A stretch of DNA of 64,000 nucleotides from Phycomyces nitens (taxonomy: Eukaryota > Mucoromycota > Mucoromycetes > Mucorales > Phycomycetaceae), in assembly GCA_022702545.1 (NCBI GenBank), contig JAHRBC010000006.1, forward strand, positions 3,375,501 to 3,439,500. The letters are read 5' to 3'. Below are positions 11,791 through 23,206 of the stretch, in pieces. Within the stretch, counting starts at the first letter, position 1. Each line of letters begins with the position of its first letter. The position numbers and the translations under genes were made by a program. The notes below the pieces were generated by a model. That model saw only the letters and a list, made by a program, of their open reading frames with translations. It had not been told where the DNA came from and searched no databases.

Positions 11791-14700
11791 TTATCGTCCT
11801 CCAATATGAACAGAGCGAAGAACTCTATAAAGATGTTTTAGTTGGTCTCTTTAGACAATTGGTTTTCTTACCTTGCCACATTCTCCATCGATCTACGTCG
11901 CATTTTTTCCTGCTGGTTCATTCCGTTTGTTTCCGGAGACTCACGAAGCAATCTAGAGAAATAAGTGTAAATTGAGCAAGTTGTTTAATGTATAGAACCA
12001 TGATTACTTTTCAAAGAGCATAATGACATCTCTGCCCTGAACACGGTTGTATTTGCGGTTTCTGACAGGTGGAGAAAGATATTCTTCAGAGTTTTCACTC
12101 ATAGCAAGATCCAAAAGCTGTAATGGTTATCATGGAAAATAAGTAATCCGCTTATATTCTCGTATTTCAAATAATTATTTACCTGTCGTAGTTCAAGGAA
12201 AGTATCTGTGATGGCTGGGTCACCAAGATTGCGCACAAAATCTTCAATGAACTCTACATCAACACTAAAGTTGTGAAGTGCAATTTCTGTAATTGCTCTC
12301 TGGTCAGAATCTAATAAAAGACCCTACGATAAATTATGATTAGTTGAGAGAACTCTGATATTATTATCCACCAGCCCAACCTTCATCGATTGGCACAGAT
12401 GCTCCAGAGCATCAAAATAGAGCAAACTCTTGATGGATTCTGGCAAATTCAACAAGGCTGCATTGGTAACGTTTGTCAAAAAGTAGACAAGATCCTGCAG
12501 GTTTGGACTTGGCTGTCTCTGGAGCTCCGTAGATTCCCTGGTGGGCAGACATTAGATATTTGTGCTATATTTTGTGATTCATTTAGTATTGCTTACCAAT
12601 CGTATTCTGAGAGTTCCAAGAACTCATCCAATTTTGAGTTGACAAGCTCAAAAATACGCTTCTCTGCTTTCCGTCTGGTTTCTTTAAATGTCGAGGTAGC
12701 CTTGAGGTGAATGCGGCCAGAGCGATGGAAAGATCTGGTTTCCATCAAAAGCATCTCAAAGTCAGGGCAGGTAGACTCAAAGTACTCGATATTGATAATA
12801 ATCTGTACAATCTGCGACAGATTGGTTGATTCCAATTTCTTGAGCAAGATTGCATTGACTTTCTTGATCAATAGACTGTCGACAGCCTAGAATACGAGAG
12901 TTAAATGATCAATTGGCTTTATTTACAAGCCCTCTGGTACCTTTTTCAGGATATCGTCCATCTCTCCATGGGTTTGAGAAAATCCTTCGGCAAACTGATA
13001 GAATTGGTGCACAAACGCACTCACGTCACGACAACAGGTAGGGAATACTTTTGAAAAGGGAAGGCGTAGTGGGAAGCTATAGAAACAGGTTTGATAGAAT
13101 TAGACTGCGTGAATCCCAATAGACACTAGGTTGGCCCATCTACTTACCCATGTCTTTTCAAGAATTCCTTGTCAGGTCTAAATCGAGTGTATTGCATGAC
13201 TTCTCTAAGTTCATCATCCCTTTCTACTGTCATGGGCATACATTCATCTTCTTGTACAATCTTTATAAAGTATTAATAAGCCCAGGAACTCTTTAAATTC
13301 AATGTTTTTTTTTCATGTTTACCTTTTCAAATACTTCACTGTATTGATTGATCAAAAGTTCTGAATATCTCTGGAAGAGAGCAAGCAGAGTCTCTTGAAG
13401 TGGCTTTACAAAGTAATCAAATCCCTATTGTTATTGTCAAAGATAGTTAGATAACAAATTACATTCTCTAGAAAGTAAAATACAAGGCTTACTTCAAGGG
13501 TCTGGATAAATATCAACAGACTAAACTTGATTCTGAGGAATAATTCTGGGTCTCTGCACCCCTTTAAGCTTTCAGATACTATAGTCATAACCTTGCTTGT
13601 CACCATTTCCCAAAGAGCGTCAACCTGTTTATGTTTTCTTTTGTTGGTGTGTTGGCCTGCTTTTAAGTTTTATAGTGCACTTGCCTCTGACTGGCTTCTG
13701 AACTCGCTTGTGTTGTGTAGAATGATATGCTCAATAATAAAGAAGCCTACAATGTCTTGAAGAAGGGTCTGGAAAGGCCCAAGATTACCATCTCTCAAAT
13801 TTATGGGTGACGAAAGAGCCAGATTTGCTTGTGCCTGTGCGCATCAAAGGTCATAAATGTCAATAATATACCCATTTGTGCCCAAACATTATCCACTCAC
13901 ACGTCGATCTTCTTCATATGAAGTCTTGAATTCAAGACGCTTTCCAAGAGTATCGTATACATGTATGCAACGATAAAGAGGTTCAAAATCAATACTGACT
14001 TCATCCACAATACTGGCTATTGAAAGACATGGTAAATACACGCTTGATACAGCCCTCACTCTTTTTCTCTCTCTTACATTCCTGGCCTTCATTAACAACC
14101 ATCTCAATAGCAGAATTAACATTGTGATGCTGTAGATTTTTTAATTTTGGATTCTCAAGCGTCTTTGCTCTCCATCTGTCTTGTCTCTCTTGCATTCTCT
14201 GCATAGCCAAAGATCCAATTTCGCGCGACACCTCACGTACTCTGCGAATAGGATTCATCTTGTGAGGATTCTTTATGATATTTGTAACCAAACTGATGTA
14301 TGTACCTTGCCAGCCATTCTTTGAGTTCCATTGTAACTGTACCTTTGATTTTGTTTTGCATAACAGGTATACCTTGGACTAAGAGATCCAAGCTGGTTAG
14401 TAGATTGACAGTTGCATAAAAAAAAAGACTTTAAAGATTACCAAGTCGTTGAGTAAAGTTGTAATGGGATATTTCTTGAAGACGATCGTGTTCAAGAGCA
14501 TCCAAGGTCTAAATTTGTGTATTTATTGAATTTGACAGGATCGACTACCAAGATCAGACTCATGGATTACCTTTAGGGCCGAGTAATACTTCTTGTCGTC
14601 TAATTGTTGGTTGACTTTGTTGGCTAGCTCAAGCACTACAAGACTGGTCTGTAATGCTTCGATTGCATTATCTACGTTTTGCTGAACACGTTTGGCTTCA

Positions 14701-14907
14701 ATAAGCTCTTTTTTCTACAAGAAGGACAATTTTTAATAGCTGTTTGATTTGTATACAAGATCTTTACTTTTTCTGTCAAGAGTTTTCCTCTGGACTGAAG
14801 ACTAGTGTTCACATCAGCAATCTTTCGACGCAAATTGACTGACCCTTGTCGTACTTTGAGAAGCTGATCAACAGCATGAACAAATTCCTACATGCATTAC
14901 AAGGTAA

Positions 14908-14949
<42 letters not shown>

Positions 14950-15237
14950 TTCTGGTATGAATGATATTCTAACCTGGTAATGGGCATTGCACATGCGTTC
15001 AATTTCGCCATCCTTTTTTCTAATAAGAGCATCGAGTTGGTCCAGAAAGGCCGATTGTTTTCCTGATTCCGTAATCTGTTTGATGACAGGTCCGAGTTGT
15101 TCGAGATTCTCTGCATCATCTAGTGCTGATGAAAAGGTAAGTTCGGGTCCGTTGCCCGATGTTGAAGGTGCGCTGAGAGATATTTTGTTGACTGTATCAG
15201 GAATTGGCTTCATGCCAGGTTCACTGAGGGTCGCCAT
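11791..15237 (-). CDS. SEC15: Exocyst complex subunit SEC15
   Basis: SEC15 is the exocyst subunit that binds the Rab GTPase Sec4/Rab8-11 on secretory vesicles and links them to the tethering complex at the plasma membrane. The product begins MATLSEPGMKP, then has an N-terminal helical stretch around LDQLDALIRKKDGEIERMC, and the family-typical coiled segment FVHAVDQLLKVRQGSVNLRR with ANKVNQQLDDKKYYSALKTLDALEH. That last piece closely matches the SEC15/EXOC6 signature (YYSALKTLE.LEH). Later exons include KGTVTMELKEWLARIREVSREIG and a C-terminal helical bundle ending in a basic tail split by one last intron (stop at 11791-11793). It is split into many short exons over 3.4 kb. One intron (14889-14972 region) holds an (AC)n/(AT)n microsatellite. 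Convergent with the TPR gene. Individual exon borders were only partly verified. Confidence 0.82.
14907..14950. repeat. (AC)n-(AT)n compound microsatellite in a SEC15 intron
   Basis: A run of AC dinucleotides changes into AT dinucleotides inside an intron of the SEC15 gene. It is read directly; the coding frame resumes on both sides (EFVHAVDQ after it, ERMCNAHYQ before it in the minus-strand sense). Confidence 0.85.
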
Positions 15238-15955
15238 CTTTTAATTAAAAAGGATAAAAGCTCAAGTTGGATATAAGAAGCGATTACAGGCCTTTGGAGC
15301 AAAGGATAAAAGACAAGGAGTAGAAATGGAAACGCATTAAAAACCTAATGAATATAAAAACGCGGATATTGAAAAGCCAAAGTCTATCATAGACCTTGGT
15401 GCTGATTTTTTTTTATCAAATGTTCAGTCTTTGGTTTCCTTTACAAAGTCTATAACTAGAGCAAGGTTAAATTGGCATGGGTTGGGAATATCTGCTTATA
15501 AAGGGCTCTACTCCTAGAGTAATGTTGGGTTAAAAAAAAAAGAGACATCGGTAAATATATAAAGTGTTTAGCTATTTCCATTGCTTTTCAACCCAAAGTT
15601 TGTTACTTTATAGTACAATCCTACCTGGCAATATCAATAGGGTATGGCTTTATAGACAATTGAAAGTTGTGGGGGGTTTTTTTTGAACAATAATGGATAT
15701 TGAAGAGAATATGTTTTTCAACAAAAAAAAACGCTTGTTTTTGTGCGGTATGAATTTCACCCAGCCAAAGAAAAGGACGAATCTAAACCTCTCGGGATTT
15801 TGTCGCTCGAACAATACCTTAATTGATTATACATCGTAAAGGCTTTTGGGTTTAATGCTACTTATAAGCCACATAAGCTAATAAGCTTGTCTAGGATTAT
15901 TATTTTTTTCAAGATATTTTACACATATATTTATCTCAAGCTTTTATATGTAATC
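15238..15955. other. Divergent promoter region between SEC15 and an F-box/ankyrin gene
   Basis: About 0.7 kb between two divergently transcribed genes, with no reading frame of note. Short T/A homopolymer runs are present. It presumably holds both promoters; no specific operator-like site was recognised. Confidence 0.5.
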
Positions 15956-16759
15956 ATGCCTCCCAAACGTTTGCGTCACGAGGACTATCCTTCAAGCAAA
16001 AGTATCTCTGACAGTGACAGTGACAGCGACAGTACTAGTGACAACACTAGTGACAGCGACAGTAGCCAAGATACCAAACGTACAAAGCATACACCCAGCC
16101 CACTTGAACATTTACCATATGAAGTTCTGACAAAGATATTCATTCTTTCCTCCAACTCTCAACTTCCTATTGTCTGTCGCTCAATCTCGTATATGCTCTA
16201 TCATTGTTCCAATGGAATCAAAGTAGAATGGCTTTTGCACCGACACAAACAATCAGTCCAACAAGCATTGCAGGCCTCATTGAATTTCCCATTTGTCGAT
16301 CGAGATCTCATTTCTCGGTTGGATTGGCTATACCAGCAACAAAACTCTGACAAGAGTGTGATCCCATTGACAAATGTCATGATTCCTACCCGGTTCTTTT
16401 CTGATGCCAAGTCTGAAGAAGACAGCCGAGAGTTTGTCTGTATGTTGTTGGAACGGGGTGCATCTCCTATTAAACCAAAGGGCTATCCCATCATTAAATC
16501 AGCCCAATTGGGTCGACTGGAGATGGTTAAGCTCTTGGTAACATTTGGTGCTGATCCTACTGTACGCCAGAATATGGCATTAAGGGTTTGTGCGGCCCGC
16601 AATAACAAGACTATGGTCAGTTATTTCTTGGATGAACTCAAGGTAGCCCCTGACAGCGAGACCCTTAAAGCTTGTGTTCAAAAGGGTCTGTGGGACATGG
16701 TTACTATTCTTATGGAGCACGGAGCTGTACCTGATATGTCCACGGTCAATTACGCCTAG
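15956..16759 (+). CDS. F-box protein with ankyrin-like repeats
   Basis: A single-exon gene of about 267 residues. The start was placed at 15956 (MPPKRLRHEDY) because the longer frame adds an unlikely hydrophobic leader encoded by A+T-rich DNA. Residues about 20-45 are an Asp/Ser repeat (SDSDSDSDSTSD). An F-box follows at about 52-90 (PLEHLPYEVLTKIFILSSN... VCRSISYMLY). The rest has ankyrin-like units: FVCMLLERGASP, YPIIKSAQLGRLEMVKLLVTFGADP, NMALRVCAARNNKTMVSYFLDE and LKACVQKGLWDMVTILMEHGA. The product is probably an SCF ubiquitin-ligase receptor, as for the LRR gene nearby; its target is unknown. Family by motif is confident; function is inferred. Confidence 0.8.
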   Translation: MPPKRLRHEDYPSSKSISDSDSDSDSTSDNTSDSDSSQDTKRTKHTPSPLEHLPYEVLTKIFILSSNSQLPIVCRSISYMLYHCSNGIKVEWLLHRHKQSVQQALQASLNFPFVDRDLISRLDWLYQQQNSDKSVIPLTNVMIPTRFFSDAKSEEDSREFVCMLLERGASPIKPKGYPIIKSAQLGRLEMVKLLVTFGADPTVRQNMALRVCAARNNKTMVSYFLDELKVAPDSETLKACVQKGLWDMVTILMEHGAVPDMSTVNYA

Positions 16760-17060
16760 ATTAATTTATTTACATACACATATTCATTTGTATATCATTC
16801 TAAACACTTTACTAATTCAATCATACACTTCATCTACATATATGAAATACCCCCCTCCCCCTCTCCCCCTCCCATTTTACAGCCATATAATCTTTATCTT
16901 TGCTAAATATCTTGAAAATTGGGCCCAAGATTAAAAACAAGCAGCCCAAACCAATGCTTTGGTCATAAAAATACCATTATTTTATTCATACCACTTGTAT
17001 AATTATTATTTTTTGGTTTTGGTATTGTCTTCTTTTTTATAAACAAGTGGAAATCTCTGA
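16760..17060. other. Convergent intergenic spacer
   Basis: A 0.3 kb spacer between convergent F-box/ankyrin and ZCCHC10-like genes. It contains a C-rich patch near 16852-16873 and no reading frame with coding character. It probably holds the two 3' untranslated regions. Confidence 0.5.
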
Positions 17061-18440
17061 CTAATTCCTGGTAGTGTAGCTGGGGCTGCGTCGGCGACTA
17101 CTACGGCGAGAGCTGGAGGATCGTCCACGGGGACTTCTAGAGACAGACTGAACACGGGGAGAAGGACTCCTGCCACGTTCCTGGCTTCTGATGCGTCGTT
17201 TGGTAGGTCTAGATGAGATGCTTCTAGATGAGCTACGTCTGCGAGGTCGACGAGGGCTAGGAGAGCTGCCTCTGGAGGAGCTGCGTCTGCGGGATCGGCG
17301 AAGGCTAGAAGATCTCTCGATAGGGCTTCGAGAGACCGACTGAACACGGGGAGGACTTGTGCTTCGAAGACGTTGGATAGGTCTGGGTGAGATGCTTCTG
17401 GAGAAGCTGCGTCTGGGCGAACTGCTTCTGGATAAGCTGCGTCTGGATGGACTATGTCCAGATGAGCTACGTCTGCGGGGACGGCGAGGGATGGGAGAAT
17501 GTTTACTGGGGCTTCTGGAGATCGAACGAACACGAGGGCTTCTGCCTCTGTCTTGGCTTCTGGGGCGTCTCTGGATAGGTCTGGATGAGCTGCGTCTACG
17601 AGATCTGCGAGGACTGGGCGATCTTCTTATGGGGCTTCTGGAGATCGATCTTGGACGTGGAGGAGGACTTCTTCCTCGATCTTGGTTCCCAGGGCGTCTC
17701 TGGATAGGTCTGGATGAGCTGCGTCTACGAGATCTGCGGGATCTGCGAGGACTGCGGCTAAATGAGCCTGAGCTCGAGGCAGACTCAGAGCCAGAATCAT
17801 AGTCTGAACTAGAAGAGCTGCTGGAACCAGAGCCAGAGCCAGAACCAGAGCTCGAGTCTGAATCAGAGTCTGAAGAGCTGCTCGAGCCAGATCCAGAGCT
17901 TGAATCTGAATCGGATGAAGAGCCAGAAGACGAGTCGGAGTCTGAGGATCTACTTGATCTTGAGTCCATTATATTGCTTTTACAAAGAGCTCTCTATCAT
18001 TGCACGTTTGTTGGCTATTTACCTGCGCTTCTTGGCCAGTCTCTTCTTCTTCTTTTCCTTGAGAATCTTGTCTGCCAGGCCCTTTCTAGAAACAAAAGAG
18101 TTGGAATCAAGTTTTAAAAAAGGTGATTTCCATACCGATCCTGAAACTCAATTGGAATCTCTGGTTCGACCAGCTTAAGAGGCTTTTTCAGCTGCTGTGT
18201 GCGAGTAGGACGTGAGGAATAGCTGCGCTCCTTTTTGCATTCATATGTCTGGAAAATGTGTTAGAGGCCTCTTCATCATTCTTTTGATTCTCACGTACCC
18301 AGTGACCATATTCCAAACACTTTTGACAGCGTGTGGATGGAGTAGCCCTGGGACCAGAGTACGATGACCTACGGGAAATCAGTCAAGGATCATCTCGATT
18401 TAACAGTAGTCAAAACTTACTTTGCTCCTGTTCTGTACAT
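17061..18440 (-). CDS. ZCCHC10-like zinc-knuckle protein with Ser-rich and RS-repeat tail
   Basis: Five exons on the minus strand join in frame. Exon 1 is only 20 nt (18421-18440, MYRTGAK). Exon 2 carries a CCHC zinc knuckle, RCQKCLEYGHWTYEC, whose second half lies in exon 3 (Cys-x2-Cys-x4-His-x4-Cys), followed by RPTRTQQLKKPLK. This arrangement is characteristic of ZCCHC10 (RCQKCLEFGHWTYEC...RPSRTAELKK). A basic KEKKKKRLAKKR segment precedes the last exon (17061-17990), which encodes about 70 Ser/Asp/Gly-rich residues and then more than 200 residues of RS/RRS repeats with recurring RPIQRRP and RSISRSP units. RS domains are typical of splicing factors, so a nuclear RNA-processing role is likely. 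The first intron starts right after codon 7. Long opposite-strand frames here are shadows of the repeat. Confidence 0.82.
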
Positions 18441-19230
18441 GCTATTTTGTGTGTATATGTGTATATAATTATATATATATAAATATATATAAATATATAT
18501 ATAAATATATTATATATGTATATATGCGTGGCAGACAAGCACGTAAAAATTTATTCTTGCCAACGCACTTAAAAAGTCACGTGCACAAACCAGTTTTTTT
18601 TAATATCGTTTTTTTTTAAAAAAAATGTAAATTTAGCCTATAATTTAATTTTATTTGGAGCAAGTAAATTACGTGTATTATTAAATATATTTATATATAT
18701 ATACCTTGCATCTCGATCGCTATACAAAAAGGTAGGTTGGTTCTCAAGAACAAGGCTAGGATAAGTAGAGGCCCAGTATAATTATCACCGGGTCAAGAAC
18801 AATCAGATAAGCACTTGTAAACAGATGTCTAGAATACACAGAAGCTTGGGTTTCACTTTGATGTGTGAATTGATAAAAGATCATGGCAAGCATAAGAATG
18901 GTCTTGCCCTGTAGACATAATTCAGGCCGGCTTTCTTGGGCCACCCATAGCTAGTGATGTATTGTAGGTCTCCTTTTTTGTTGTTGTTAGGAATACGTAT
19001 AAAAGTAGTGTGGTTGGGTGAGGACAAAGTACTGTGATTGGTCACAAAGGGGTTTGTGTTTTTGGTAATGGTTACCAATAGGTGTTGAGCTTATTTTGTG
19101 CTCATGGGCCGAGGGAATTGGGTGTGGCATGGCAACGCAAGAATGGATATTTGTATCACACCAATGTCGATCATTCTTTTTTGCTTTTTTTTGTTCATTC
19201 ACCTTTTTCAGAAAATATTTGTACCCTTAA
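18441..19230. other. Intergenic region with TATA-type microsatellites
   Basis: Contains a long TATAAATATA block (18465-18525) close to the ZCCHC10-like start and a second at 18685-18704. Several short frames on the minus strand (18756-19202) have no recognised similarity and were not called. The region leads up to the left inverted-repeat arm. Confidence 0.5.
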
Positions 19231-19766
19231 AAATTCGTCAAGGGATGGAATAAACTTTGGTACAAATTTTCTTTTACTGTTTTTTTTTGAATAGGAGTTT
19301 GCGCTGAGATAAAAGTTAATTTGCGCTGACATTAAAAGAATATTTACGTCAAGGTGTGATGTTGTCCGGGTCGGAGAAACAGACAGTTCGGTCTGGTGTG
19401 AGGACGAGCTACTAGGAGCACAATGGCGACGTTATCAGTGGATAATACTACCTTGGAGGCCTTGTAGTTATTAGGCTTGTAATAGCTTATTGAATAAAAC
19501 AAGTTCTTTTTCCATCAAGTCTATATTTGTCGCAGAGGACATTGGTCGCTCTGGTCACTTTGAATTGTCTGAAACGTCAAGAGAATACCAAATCTACATC
19601 TTTCTACAACTTTGCTGCTGCGTTTGTGTCGTGTCTCGTCCCCAACCCATACCTATTACTGTGCGTATAACTTCCTTTTCCCGTAAAAGACCTCCAGTTC
19701 ATACCGCGCCGTATGTCAAAGATCCGAACATCACCCAACATTACAAATTCTGTTAAAGCCAAAGTT
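19231..19766 (+). repeat. Left arm of the inverted repeat
   Basis: Begins near AAATTCGTCAAGGGATGG and runs to GTTAAAGCCAAA. It holds a subterminal direct repeat of TTTGCGCTGA (twice within about 30 bp near 19300). One frame of 88 codons (19490-19756) is preserved in both arms with only two amino-acid differences. That may simply reflect their recent common origin; it is not called as a gene. Confidence 0.85.
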
Positions 19767-20428
19767 TAGCGTTTTATTGATCAAACCCTGATTGTATTCT
19801 TACACATTTATTTCATCGTCACTGACTTATAATCACTCTTCGCGATAATTATAAGCATACTTCTTGTTGTATTTGTCTTTTTGTATACATTCTACCCCAA
19901 TCTCTTTACTGTTGGATAGACCCGAGCGTTATCACAGTAGTTTATCCCTTTTTATTATACATTTTTGCCTTCTGAACTCGTTGGCAACCCTTTATTATTT
20001 TTATATCTGACAACGTTGCACCACAAAACCAACTCAACACTTGTCACTTGTAACATCCTGTATTTAATAGGTTTCACTGATTAACGATCATCATAAGGTT
20101 CTCACCGGAGATGCGCATAACTTGGCTGCGGAAAAGGGGCTCGGCTGATAAATATGTGGCAAAGAGCGCCTAAAATGATTTATTTGATTTTCCTAGTGGG
20201 TAGAGCCCCTCAAATATAAAAGGGCTGAGATGTTCTTTTTGCAAATCTTGTTTTATTTTCAACATAGATCCCTCTGCAGTACATGGTAAAAAAAAGATTT
20301 AAAGAAACAATACATACTCAAACTAGTCTCTCTTAGCATTAAAAGAATATATTACTGGTGCCAAAAGAGCTCGATTCTCGTCATTTGTGTCAAAGAACAA
20401 GAAGAGAATACCTGAATGGTCCATCAAG

Positions 20429-22020
20429 ATGAATTCCACTTCGGCTCATGGCTTGTTTGGTGTTTGTGTCAACGAGTATGACAATGTACACAGCAAAATA
20501 AAGAGCACGGAGAAAAGGTAAAGCTGTTGTAGTTTAAACACATCACTAGACTCTCATGTTTGTACCAGTTCTCCACGCCCAAGACTCTCCAACTCTGCTC
20601 TTTGGAATGAAATATTCGAGAGCTTTCAACAACATGTATGTGCCTAATATGTTTCCTATTCACTTTATTAACTTTGAACATAGAAAAATGCAGTCGATGC
20701 ATCTTTGGAAGAAGCAATCAGTACACTCACGATTGCGCCACGCCCTGCAGGACAAGAAGTGCGCAAGTTGATCGACCCTGTTGCCCCCAATGCTGAGGAT
20801 GATGTTGATACGTACTTGGACGTACCCTTTGAAGGCCTCCCATCAACAAGCGGCAATTCGCCGAAAACAAGATTGTCCTTGCAGCTACGAGCGCCTGGTC
20901 GGGATCGGTTCCAAGTTGACGGTGTTGATATCTCTGAGGAGTTTTATAGAATGCAACAATACGTCTTTAATTTTGTCATTTCCAACAACTTGACACTAGA
21001 ATCTGACGTACACCTGATCCTCTCCTTGAGTTCAATACTTCTCCTGCAAAATAACAATCGTCTGCACGAAGCAATGGTCCCATTCTTTGGAAACAGGCTC
21101 TATACCAGAATCCGTGAACACAACCTTGCTTCTTGGAAATCAACCAGCAATTTTCCCGGTCAGATATTGCTGAAAACCATAGAGATTTCGCAGAGCATGT
21201 ATGACAAGACAATAGATCGAATCAGCGCGAGCGCATCAGTCCTCAACTTGACCAGTACAATGGAGGACAACATCGACGAACGTTTGATCATGTCGGCTTC
21301 ATGGATTCTTCAGTCTCTTCCTATGGATCCCACCAACACTGACATTTCAGAGACTACACTGATTGTCAGATACATTGTACCTTTACTGGAGCCTCTGTTT
21401 GACAACGATGATCTAAACATCCAGCTCAACTTTACGGGTTCCGAACTTGCTGAGAAGTACAAGCGGCCGCCACAGTTTAATGGATGCCCAGATTGTATTA
21501 TCACCTGCTTCCCCCACCAAACAGACAACGGAATCAATGTTGGGTACGGTGAAGTAAAGAAACACTCAATGGCAAACAATCATTACTTGACAAACTGGGA
21601 CTTGGTTCGGCTCGCGTTCTTTGGCAAAAATGCCATTGATGACAACAATCTTGGTGGCAACATCAGCATCCACATTGTCGGTAAGTTTGTGAGCATATAC
21701 CCAAAAAAACTCTGAATGTGTTCTATTTTCTAGCCCCTTTCATGGTTTTTTACTTGATGAAGCATCAATCGGATGGCATTTAAACCATGACCGAATTGTT
21801 GCGTGTACAATTCCCAATGTCGATCTCAGAGGTGCCGGTATACCTGACCAATCTGCCCCGCTTGAAGAATGTGATTCACATCTTTGAAACATATTGTAAA
21901 GAAAGGAACAGTGATGCTGACACTTCCTCCTGGCGCCGTGAGTCCCTCACAACCAATGATATAGTCTTTTTGTTGGAAAAGAAAAAGAATCGAAAGAGAA
22001 AGAACACCACTGGCTATTAA
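20429..22020 (+). pseudogene. PD-(D/E)XK-nuclease-like gene of the inverted-repeat element, with a premature stop
   Basis: A four-exon gene can be read: exon 1 from ATG 20429 (MNSTSAHGLFGVCV...), exon 2 (SSPRPRLSNSALWNEIFES, then QQH), exon 3 up to 21680, and exon 4 from 21734 (53-nt intron 21681-21733). The C-terminal half contains CPDCIITCF and, about 20 residues on, GYGEVKKH followed by WDLVRLAFFGKNAID. The spacing of PD and ExK fits the restriction-endonuclease-like PD-(D/E)XK fold. In frame after exon 4 starts, TAA occurs at 21781-21783, and the same frame then continues 77 codons (to 22020) with FPMSISEVPVYL and LPRLKNVIHIFETY, so the stop looks secondary. Similar families are, to my knowledge, multicopy in Mucoromycota; their function is unknown. 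Assignment to the nuclease fold is inference from the motif only. Confidence 0.6.
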
Positions 22021-22207
22021 AGTACCTATAAAGCGCACACATTGATACTTTGTTTTTTATATCTTGGCAGAAAGCTAGAATTCGAGCGTGTGTGAGATGC
22101 CATGCAAGGGGTGTAAAGAGATGGGTGGGCACATAAACTGTGATCAGCACTTGATAACACTGGGAAAACAGTAAAAGTGGACTATATGTAAAACAGTGAT
22201 TAAATAG

Positions 22208-22563
22208 GTGAAAATTTGGGAATTTTCTATAGTAAAACACAGATACCGGACCCTGTTCCAGCACCCAAGATTTCTATTTGTCTGCTTTCACGAACAGAAA
22301 TCCTCTGGCAATTGTTGTCTTGAGCAAACTGTAATCGCTTGGGAGCACCATGGTGTCTGCTATTTCCTGCATTACAAGCAGGTCGGCATTGGACAAGTCA
22401 CCATAGGAGATCCAGTCCTCAACAACCTACTCAATGAGTCGAAACTGTTATCTTTGGCCACAACTCAATTAACACACGAACTCACACAGAGATTATAGGT
22501 AAATATGAATGTTCATAAACTGGTCTCAAGTCTTAATACAATGAGTGGATTACAAAAAAAAGT
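22208..22563. other. Unassigned sequence inside the element
   Basis: A 96-codon plus-strand frame (22208-22498) starts at a non-ATG codon and has no recognised similarity. It may be remnant coding DNA, but nothing supports calling a gene. Confidence 0.3.
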
Positions 22564-23206
22564 ATGATTACCAGAGAAGGACAAAATAATGGCAATGCTT
22601 TGGAGGAATCAGAAGAAACTGGATTGGAGCAAACATTAAGCAATGTCTCTTTGGAGTTTCCTGACGAAATTTCAGTTGGATGACTTTATGCTACTCACCT
22701 TTTTCTCCAATCTGGCTTTGATGTTACGATTCCATGTCATGAATACAAGCTAATTGCTCTTGAACAAGCCAACATATGAAATCTCTATGACATACCTGAC
22801 CTACAAAAAGCAATGTAATCCAATTAAAGGGGTCAAGTACAAGTCATTAACGTGTTCTATAGGTCTTTATTCCATATAATTCTACTCTTTTCAGAAACAA
22901 ATGATAAATATATTATTAAACTATTTGGATTCAAGACTCTCTCTAATATGCATCATGAGTTACGCACGCATTATATTGATGGAAAACTTGAATTTGACCA
23001 AGTTGTATATCGAGATGTAAAGAAGATTTTAAGGGTAATCAATTAGCTGTATACTCATAAAAAAACATAACTTATTATTTTTATTATAGTCTCTAAAGGA
23101 CAAACACTTGAATATAGATCAAATCAGGGCTCAAATTGAGTTGATCAACTTAATAAACACGGCAACTGGTGATGCCATACAGATACTGCAAGGAACAATA
23201 AACTGA
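22564..23206 (+). pseudogene. Decayed unknown gene inside the element
   Basis: A frame starting at ATG 22564 (MITREGQNNGNALEE) reads EFPDEISVG, meets TGA, continues HLFLQSGFDVTIPCHEYKL and LEQANI, meets another TGA, then reads NLYDIPDLQKAM. A further coding-like stretch follows (ETNDKYIIKLFGF...DVKKILR), which splices in frame across a GTAATC...TATAG intron (about 23035-23090) to SLKDKHLNIDQIRAQIELIN and ends at TGA near 23206. Both internal stops are TGA. The amino-acid composition and the clean intron argue that this was once a real gene. No family was recognised. Link between the parts is inferred. Confidence 0.4.

Noticed and set aside
17006..17802. Long open frames on both strands overlapping the RS-repeat exon
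   Set aside because: They are shadow frames of the repetitive Ser/Arg coding DNA; the minus-strand frame with a spliced zinc knuckle is the real one.
19490..19756. 88-codon frame present in both inverted arms
   Set aside because: Its conservation between the arms follows from their near-identity at DNA level; there is no recognised domain and no codon-level evidence of selection.
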